64,000 bases of DNA from Fodinicola acaciae. Lineage in GTDB: Bacteria > Actinomycetota > Actinomycetes > Mycobacteriales > HKI-0501. The notes under the pieces were generated by a model that was given only the letters and a program-made list of their open reading frames with translations, did not search any database and was not told the origin of the DNA. The position numbers and the translations under genes were made by a program. Shown one piece after another: positions 58,357 through 64,000 of this stretch. The stretch covers positions 1 through 64,000 of the forward strand of contig NZ_WOTN01000002.1 in the NCBI RefSeq assembly GCF_010993745.1, given 5' to 3'. How positions within the stretch are numbered: the stretch's first letter is position 1; every line of letters begins with the position of its first letter.

Positions 58357-60409
58357 TGCGGACCAGGCTCGCCAGCGTGGCGCGAGCCTTCGCATCACCG
58401 AGCTCGGTGCTGGTGGCCAGCGCACTCTGCCAGGCCAGCCGCGCGTCCGCCGGCCGGCCGAGCGCGCGCAGCGAGCGGCCGGCGTGCATCAGCGTCAGGG
58501 TCTCGTTGCGCCGATCATGGCTCGCGCGGTGCAGCGCGAGCGCCTGCTCGTAATAGCGGACCGCTCTGGTGTGCCGGCCGAGCGAGCCGTACGCGCGGCC
58601 GAGGTTGGCCAGCGAGATCGCCCGTACGGCCGGCTCGGCCCGGCGCCGGTCGCGGCCGAGCTTCAGCGCGCGCCGCCAGCAGGCGATCGCCTTGCCGAAG
58701 TCGTGCCGCTCGAAGTGCAGCGTGCCGATGCTGTCCAGGATGTAGACGGCGGTCCGCCGGTCGTCCAGCCGTTGCGACAGCGCGAGGCCGGCGGTGCAGT
58801 GCGCCAGCGCCGGCTCGTACGCACCGGTCTCGGCGTAGAGCAGGCCGAGGTTGCCGAGCACCTTGGCCTCCCCGAACAGGTCGCCGGCGGCTCGCAGGTC
58901 GGCCAGCGCGGACACGTAGGCCTGCTCCGCCTCGGCGGTGTGGCCCATCTCGGCGTAGGCGTTGCCGAGGCCGTTGCGCAGCAGGCCGCGCAGGCCGCGG
59001 TCGCCGAGCCGGTCGGCCGCACGCAGCGCCGCGTCGTGCAGGTCGCGAATCTCCCGCAGAGTCCGGCAACGCCGCAGGTATGGCTGCAGAGCGACGACGA
59101 TCGCGCACGAGTGCTCCGGCCAGCCGTGGTCGGCGGCCCAGCCGACGATCGCGGCCAGTGTCGGGTATTCGTCGTCGCACCACTGCCGCGCCGCCGCCTC
59201 GTCGGCGAAGGCGAGCGGCTCGACCGGCTCGGCCGGGGTGATCCGGTCGAGCACGCGGCCCGGCGAGAACAGCGCGTCGGCGGCGTAGACGGTCCGCAGA
59301 TACCAGCCGAGGATGCGGTCGAATGCCGCCGACCGGTCCCGTGGATCGCCGTCCTGGTGTGCCTTTTCCAGCGCGTACGCGCGGAGCAGGTCGTGCAGCT
59401 CATAGCGTCCTTCGCCACGCTGCTCCAGCAGATGCGTGGTGACCAGTCCGTCCAGCCGCGGCCGTACGTCGGCGACCGGTTGGCCGACCAGCGCGGCGGC
59501 GGACAGCAAGGTGATCTCCGGTCCCGGATGCAGCCCGAGCAGCCGGAACACTCGCGCGGTGCCGTGGTCGAGGCTGTCGTAGGACCAGGAGAACACCGCA
59601 CGCAGGTCGGTGCCGTCACCGTCGCCGGCGTCGAAGCCGTCCAGCAGGTTCTCGTGCTCGCGCAGCGTGCTCACCAGGTCGGCGAGCCGGATCGACGGAT
59701 GCCGGCCGGCGCGTTCGGCGATGATCCGCAGCGCCAGCGGCGTCTGTCCAGCCAGTGTCGCCAGCGCGGCGGTGGCGATCGGCTCGGCGGCCGTACGGTC
59801 GGCGCCGACGACCCGGCGTAGCAGCGCGATCGAGTCGCGGTCGGTGAGCTGGCCGAGGCTGATCCTGGCCACCGAGTCCCTGGCCGCCAGGCCGCGCAGC
59901 TGGTTGCGGCTGGTGACCAGCGCCATGCAGCTGGACGCCGGCAACAGCGGCCGCACCTGGTCGGCGTCGTAGGCGTTGTCCAGCAGCACCAGCATCCGGC
60001 GGCCGCTGGTGGCGGCCTGCAACAGGGCCCACCGTGACTCCACGTCCGGCGGCAGTGTGCCGGCCTGATAGCCGAGGCTGTGCAACAACATCTCCTGCGC
60101 GAGCACCGGCGGCAGCGGCGGCGTCATGCCATAGCCGCGCAGGTTGACGTAGAGCTGGCCGTCCGGAAACTCGGCGGCGGACCGGCGGGCCCAGTGCACC
60201 GCCAGCGCGGTCTTCCCGATGCCGCCGCTGCCGTCGATCACCGCGACGGCCGGCCGGCGCTGCGAGCGGTCGGCGAGCAGCCCGGTCAGGGTCGCGAGAT
60301 GTGGCGTACGGCCGACGAACGGCGCCACGTCGGCCGGCAGCTGCCGCGGCGGTTGGCAGACGTCGAGGGACGTGCCGTCGAACCAGCCATCCGGCATCTG
60401 TCCGTCCAC
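58346..60409 (-). CDS. NB-ARC/TPR protein lacking a DNA-binding domain (AfsR-like without BTAD)
   Basis: 687 residues with GTG 60409; longer starts exist but have no ribosome-binding site. NTPase domain: VGRTPHLATLTGLL, Walker A DGSGGIGKTALA near residue 60, VLLDNAYD, and ARVFRLLGLHPGPEI (winged-helix-like NB-ARC end). Twelve or so TPR units follow (GNAYAEMGHTAEAEQAYVSALAD, NLGLLYAETGAYEPALAH...). It resembles the C-terminal two-thirds of AfsR-type regulators but has no DNA-binding N-terminus, so it may be a STAND signalling protein. Defence STAND NTPases are an alternative. GAGGA precedes the GTG. Confidence 0.85.
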   Translation of the reverse strand: MDGQMPDGWFDGTSLDVCQPPRQLPADVAPFVGRTPHLATLTGLLADRSQRRPAVAVIDGSGGIGKTALAVHWARRSAAEFPDGQLYVNLRGYGMTPPLPPVLAQEMLLHSLGYQAGTLPPDVESRWALLQAATSGRRMLVLLDNAYDADQVRPLLPASSCMALVTSRNQLRGLAARDSVARISLGQLTDRDSIALLRRVVGADRTAAEPIATAALATLAGQTPLALRIIAERAGRHPSIRLADLVSTLREHENLLDGFDAGDGDGTDLRAVFSWSYDSLDHGTARVFRLLGLHPGPEITLLSAAALVGQPVADVRPRLDGLVTTHLLEQRGEGRYELHDLLRAYALEKAHQDGDPRDRSAAFDRILGWYLRTVYAADALFSPGRVLDRITPAEPVEPLAFADEAAARQWCDDEYPTLAAIVGWAADHGWPEHSCAIVVALQPYLRRCRTLREIRDLHDAALRAADRLGDRGLRGLLRNGLGNAYAEMGHTAEAEQAYVSALADLRAAGDLFGEAKVLGNLGLLYAETGAYEPALAHCTAGLALSQRLDDRRTAVYILDSIGTLHFERHDFGKAIACWRRALKLGRDRRRAEPAVRAISLANLGRAYGSLGRHTRAVRYYEQALALHRASHDRRNETLTLMHAGRSLRALGRPADARLAWQSALATSTELGDAKARATLASLVRTTE

Positions 60410-60535
60410 CGATCTCGTCCTCGCATATCCTCCAGGCACCATAGAACCGGTGCCCTTTCGTCGTCCTGTCATCCGCGCGGAAATGACGTACGTAATGTTT
60501 CGCTTACATCCTCGGCGGACCCGCACGGCGCAGCA

Positions 60536-60565
60536 GAGCGCCTGGACTCCGTTGTCCAGGCGCTC
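60536..60565. terminator. 12-bp hairpin terminator
   Basis: GAGCGCCTGGAC (60536-60547) and GTCCAGGCGCTC (60554-60565) pair perfectly around TCCGTT, then GCTGTTTTA on the plus strand. It lies just after the monooxygenase gene on the minus strand and upstream of the NB-ARC/TPR gene. Confidence 0.8.
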
Positions 60566-60585
60566 GCTGTTTTAGGGCTAAAATG

Positions 60586-61761
60586 CTACCGCGCCAGCAG
60601 GCTCGGACGCGGATATTCCGGCAGATCGATGTCGGACGCGAAGTCGTCGGTCATCTTCATCATCATCGCCATCATGATCTTCGAGCGGAAGGTGAGGTTG
60701 CGCAGCCAGATCCGCAGCCGCGACCTGGGTGCCAGGAACGGACCGGCGCTGCCGAGCTTGGCCACCTTCGCATACCGGCGAAACTTCTCTTCGTAGTTGG
60801 CGAAAGCGGCCACGTGGTCGCCGCCGGCCGCGGCCAGCTCACCGGCCAGGACGTACGCGCCGACGATGGCCAGGCCACTGCCGAACCCGCCGAGCGTGTT
60901 GCCGTAACCGGCGTCGCCCAGCAGCACGATCCGGCCTTTCGCGTAGCTGTCCATCCGCACCTGGCTGAGCGAGTCCAGATAGAAGTCCGGCGAGGCCGGG
61001 ACTTTGGCCAGCATCTCAGGAATCCGCCAACGGCCTCCCTGATATGCGCGCAACAGCACGGCTTTCTGTTGGTCGGTGTCGTAACGGTCGTAGTTCACCT
61101 CCGGTGAGCCGAAGACGAAGAACGCCGGCGCTTTCGTGCCGCCGATGGCGACCATCCGGCCGGGCTCGTTGTACATCAGGCCGTCGCCTTCGATGCCCAG
61201 GTTGGCCAAAGCGTAGTAATAGCCGAGAAACTTCACGTACGACGACTCCGGTCCGAAGGCCAGCCGGCGGACGTTGGAGTGGATGCCGTCGGCTCCGACC
61301 ACCAGGTCGAAGGTGCGCGGTGCGGACTTCTCGAAGGTCACCTGCACGCCGGTGGCGGTCTCGGTCAGCGAGGTGATCGAGTCGCCGAAGACATACTCGC
61401 AGTCGTCCTTCGTACGGTCGTAGAGGATCTCGGACAGGTCGCCGCGCAGGATCTCGACCTCGCCGCTGATGAACTCGGCCGGCATGACCGCCAACCGCTT
61501 CTCGTCGGCGTCGATCATGGTCAGGGACTGGCCGCCGGTCTGCCGGCGCAGGATCTCGTCGAGGATCCCCATCCGCTCCAGGACCTTGCGGTGTGTGTGG
61601 CTCTTGAAGTCGACGGCCTGGCCGCCGCGGCGCAGTTGCGGCGCCTTCTCCACCACGGTGACGGTGCAGCCGTAGCGAGCGAGCCAGAAGGCGATTGCCG
61701 GGCCGGCGATGCTGGCACCCGACACGAGGACTGTGGTGTTCTTCATGGCGGTGTTTGTCAT
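60586..61761 (-). CDS. FAD-dependent monooxygenase (PF01494 type)
   Basis: 391 residues from ATG 61761. Flavin aromatic hydroxylase fold: VLVSGASIAGPAIAFWLARYG (GxGxxG), FDLVVGADGIHSNVR (DG motif), and RIVLLGDAGYGNTLGGFGSGLAIVGA (GD motif). The C-terminus is a helical, methionine-rich tail (KIMMAMMMKM). Relatives include tetracycline-destructase/TetX-like and anthracycline hydroxylases, but the substrate cannot be named. The promoter (61769-61813) has the SARP-like triple heptamer and a GATGCT -10 seven bases before the ATG (leaderless). Confidence 0.9.
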   Translation of the reverse strand: MTNTAMKNTTVLVSGASIAGPAIAFWLARYGCTVTVVEKAPQLRRGGQAVDFKSHTHRKVLERMGILDEILRRQTGGQSLTMIDADEKRLAVMPAEFISGEVEILRGDLSEILYDRTKDDCEYVFGDSITSLTETATGVQVTFEKSAPRTFDLVVGADGIHSNVRRLAFGPESSYVKFLGYYYALANLGIEGDGLMYNEPGRMVAIGGTKAPAFFVFGSPEVNYDRYDTDQQKAVLLRAYQGGRWRIPEMLAKVPASPDFYLDSLSQVRMDSYAKGRIVLLGDAGYGNTLGGFGSGLAIVGAYVLAGELAAAGGDHVAAFANYEEKFRRYAKVAKLGSAGPFLAPRSRLRIWLRNLTFRSKIMMAMMMKMTDDFASDIDLPEYPRPSLLAR

Positions 61762-61768
61762 GGCAGGA

Positions 61769-61813
61769 AGCATCGACCGCGGCGCTGACAGTCCGTCGAC
61801 AATCCGCTGACAG
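61769..61813 (-). promoter_or_regulatory. SARP-type triple heptamer and -10 element for the FAD monooxygenase
   Basis: On the minus strand: CTGTCAG (61813-61807), TTGTCGA (61802-61796) and CTGTCAG (61791-61785), at an 11-bp period, then 10 bp and GATGCT (61774-61769). The ATG is seven bases later. The spacing is identical to the three other sites. Confidence 0.8.
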
Positions 61814-61856
61814 TCGCGCGGGCCCCTGTCAGCGCGGGCTGTGGCAAGGTCGTGCC

Positions 61857-63476
61857 ATGAGCGAGCAGCGGATGACCGGACAGGCGCGGCTCTACGACGC
61901 GCTGACCACCAAGGGGACGGCCTTCACCCGGGATGAGCGGCGTGAGCTCGGCCTGCTCGGCCTGCTGCCGATCGCGGAGAAGACGATCGACCAGCAGGTG
62001 GCGCACTGCTGGGACGAGTTCGGCCGCAACTCCACCGATCTGGACAAGCACGTTTACCTGCGTGCCCTGTAGGACCGCAACGAGACGCTTTTCTACCGGT
62101 TTCTGAGCGAGCACATCGCCGAGGCGATGCCGATCATCTACACGCCGACGGTCGGTGAGGCGTGCCAGCGGTTCAGCCAGATCTATCGCCGGCCGCGCGG
62201 ACTTTTCGTGGCGTATCCGGATCGCGCGCAGTTGCGCGAGGTGCTGCGCAACCGGCCGCAGCAGGATGTCGACGTCATCGTGGTGACCGACGGCCAGCGC
62301 ATTCTCGGCCTCGGGGACCAGGGCATCGGCGGCATGGGGATCCCGATCGGCAAGCTCTCGCTCTACACGCTGATCGGCGGCATCGACCCGGCGCGTACGC
62401 TGCCGATCGTTCTCGACGTCGGCACCGACAACGCCGACCTGTTGGAGGATCCCCAGTATCTGGGCTGGCGGCACCGGCGGATCGGCGACGAGGAGTATGA
62501 CGCGTTCGTCGACGATTTCGTCGCGGCCGTACGCGACGAACTGCCCGATGTCTTGTTGCAGTGGGAGGATTTCGCGACCGCGCACGCGTTGCCGATCCTG
62601 GACCGCTATCGCGACCGGTTGCTCACCTTCAACGACGACATCCAAGGCACCGCCGCCGTCGCGCTCGGCGCCTTGTACGGTGCGACGCGGGTCGCCGGCC
62701 GGCCGCTGGCCGAACAGCGGGTCATCATGCTCGGCGCCGGGTCGGCCGGCATCGGCGTACTCGACATGATCCGCAAGGAAATGTGCGCGCAGGGACTGAC
62801 CGACCAGGAAGCCGCCGACCGGATCTGGGTCGTCGACATCAACGGCCTGCTCACCACGGCCCGGACGGACCTGTCCGAAAGCCAGCGTCTTTACGCCAAG
62901 GCACAGGAAAACTGGGATCTCGCCGAGGTCGTACACCAGGTCGACGCCGGCATCCTGCTCGGCCTGTCGACCGCCGCTGGTGCGTTCACCGAGCCGATCG
63001 TGCGTGAGCTGGCGGGAAAAACCGATCGGCCGATCATCTTTCCGCTGTCGAATCCGACCAGCAACGCCGAAGCGCGGCCGAGCGAGCTGGACGAGTGGAC
63101 CGGCGGTCGCGCGCTGGTCGCCACCGGCTCGCCTTTCGCTCCGGTCGTGCGCGATGGTGTCGCTCGGCGGGTGGCGCAATGCAACAACGTCTACATTTTC
63201 CCGGCCATCGGCCTGGCCGTGACCGCCGCGCAGGCGACCCGGGTCACCGACGAGATGATGCGCGTCGCCGCCCGTGAGCTCGGCGAGGCCTCGCCGGCGC
63301 TGGTCGATCCGGCGGAGCCGTTGCTGCCGGCCTGGCAGGACGTGCCGGACATCGCCGTCCGGATGGCGCACGCGGTCGCGATGCAGGCGGTCGCCGACGA
63401 GGTCGCGCCGGAGCGTACGCCGGAGGACCTGGCCGAGCGCATCAACGCGACCCGCTGGACACCCGCCTATCGCTGA
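61857..63476 (+). pseudogene. NAD-type malic enzyme interrupted by an in-frame amber codon
   Basis: 540 codons, of which codon 72 is TAG (62070-62072). On both sides the frame encodes a typical large bacterial malic enzyme: KGTAFTRDERRELGLLGLLP, VYLRAL-stop-DRNETLFYRFL, MPIIYTPTVGEACQRF, the Mg/NAD motifs LTFNDDIQGTAAVAL and LGAGSAGIGVLDMIR, and FPLSNPTSNAEA. Family members have Gln in the broken position (LQDRNE), so a single CAG to TAG change explains it. It decarboxylates malate to pyruvate with NAD(P)+. Possibilities: recent pseudogene, sequencing error or suppression. A truncated product from ATG 62127 would lack the first 90 residues. CAAGGT is six bases before ATG 61857. Confidence 0.85.
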
Positions 63477-63539
63477 GAGCGGGTGGATTCCGTCACTCGC
63501 CGACTGCCGCCTTTCCTGTGGCGTTCATCGACCGCCGTG

Positions 63540-63790
63540 TTTTTGGTGTCGTTGAGCGTTGAGCGGCGTGTTTTCCGTGGTGTTCGTTGGGCGCCGCGTT
63601 TTCTTCGTCGGTCGCCGAGTGCCGCCTTTTGGGTGTCGTTGAGCGTTGAGTGGCGTGTTTTCCGTGGCGTTCGGCGAGTGGTGTGTTTTCTGCGTGGTTC
63701 GTTGGGTGTCGCGTTTTCTTCGTCGGTCGCCGAGTGTCGTGTTTTTGGTGTCGTTGAGCGTTGAGTGGCGTCTTTCCTTCGTCGCTCGGC
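63540..63790. repeat. Imperfect tandem repeat in a gene-free region
   Basis: The word GTGTCGTTGAGCGTTGAG recurs at 63546, 63633 and 63748 (spacings 87 and 115 bp). Shorter words repeat too, such as GTTTTCTTCGTCGGTCGCCG around 63597 and 63711, and TGGCGTGTTTTCCGTGG. The plus strand is unusually T-rich for this genome. Open frames through it on both strands read as repetitive low complexity, so I do not call them genes. The region 63477-63954 otherwise contains nothing obvious. Confidence 0.7.
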
Positions 63791-63954
63791 CAGTGGCGGA
63801 GTTTGGTGGGGTTCGGCGGGGTGGTGCCGTGGAGCGCTGGTCGGCCGGGGTACGAGCGCAACGACTCCGGTCAGACCGCGAAGCCGGACGTTCGACGTCC
63901 AGCGCTGCCGATCGTGGAGGATAAATCGGTGGACAGGCGGGTTATGTTGGCGCC

Positions 63955-64000
63955 GTGCGACAAGAGGACATCTGGGACAGCGTGGCGGCGCAGGCGTACG
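63955..64000 (+). CDS. Start of a class I SAM-dependent methyltransferase (partial)
   Basis: Only 15 codons (MRQEDIWDSVAAQAY) are in the window; the frame is open at the edge. The phrase IWDSVAAQAYD is the usual N-terminus of a group of actinobacterial SAM methyltransferases. TATGTT (63943-63948) is six bases before the GTG, giving a leaderless start. Identity rests on a short stretch. Confidence 0.6.
   Translation, partial: MRQEDIWDSVAAQAY

Noticed and set aside
61826-61857. CTGTCAG at 61826 before the malic enzyme as a fifth SARP site
   Set aside because: No second or third heptamer at 11-bp spacing and no matching -10 at 10 bp; the CAAGGT hexamer is out of register by two bases.
63493-63861. 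Minus-strand frame through the tandem repeat as a repeat protein
   Set aside because: Its amino-acid repeats simply mirror the DNA repeat; composition is His/Thr/Lys-rich, there is no start signal, and the plus-strand frame is equally open.
1-64000. CRISPR arrays, rRNA and tRNA genes
   Set aside because: No regularly spaced short repeats of CRISPR type and no rRNA-like or tRNA-like segment were recognised; small RNA genes could still be missed by eye.

Overview
The window comes from the chromosome of a very GC-rich filamentous-type actinomycete. The evidence is the actinobacterial gene order (helicase <- -> bldG - anti-sigma kinase ... proton pyrophosphatase ... topA - thymidylate kinase fusion - holB), an AfsR-type regulator, a lysine-tailed topoisomerase I without zinc fingers, LPxTG anchoring and many genes that look leaderless. 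I do not assign a genus.

Layout. 1-~6,035: the end of an integrated mobile element at a contig edge (poly-G artefact at the start). It holds a large serine integrase, a sigma-like factor with a membrane partner, a tiny membrane protein and a stand-alone HxE/CxxC deaminase with a possible immunity partner. It appears to interrupt a DUF4244 gene of a tad-type pilus locus, whose remnant plus two TadE-like genes follow (6.0-6.9 kb). 7-10.4 kb: DEAD-box helicase, bldG and its ATP-binding anti-sigma partner. 10.7-14.2 kb: assimilatory nitrate reductase and its FAD/[2Fe-2S] reductase. 14.4-23 kb: secreted pyroglutamyl-peptidase-like protein, H+-pyrophosphatase, lipoprotein, esterase, secreted inhibitor-like protein, a PhaC-like protein lacking catalytic residues, and an orphan DUF4157 protein. 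23.4-30.2 kb: topA, MFS-Tmk fusion, holB. 30.8-36.8 kb: LPxTG protein, RicT, VOC protein, DUF1737 protein, two-component system, YqeB-like protein.

36.8-61.8 kb is an accessory and regulatory region: DrrAB-type exporter, AfsR-like SARP regulator, cytochrome P450, methyltransferase/MerR, LysE/LysR, hydrolase/PadR, pentapeptide-repeat protein, arginase-like/GntR, ECF sigma/anti-sigma-like pair, CPBP protease, alpha/beta hydrolase, NmrA-like and SnoaL-like pair with TetR, an NB-ARC/TPR protein and an FAD monooxygenase. The last part holds a malic enzyme broken by one amber codon, a tandem repeat and the start of a methyltransferase.

The most striking signal is a promoter architecture shared by four scattered loci: drrAB, the P450, the pentapeptide-repeat gene and the FAD monooxygenase. 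Each has three heptamers (consensus GTGTCAG) at an exact 11-bp period, then exactly 10 bp, then a GANNNT -10-like hexamer. That is the geometry of SARP-binding sites, and the AfsR-like gene lies beside two of the four sites. Efflux, two oxygenases and a pentapeptide-repeat protein together suggest a drug-response or self-resistance regulon; this is an inference. Also notable are a five-copy intergenic repeat, a two-copy hairpin with a conserved CTGGA loop, and widespread leaderless promoters.
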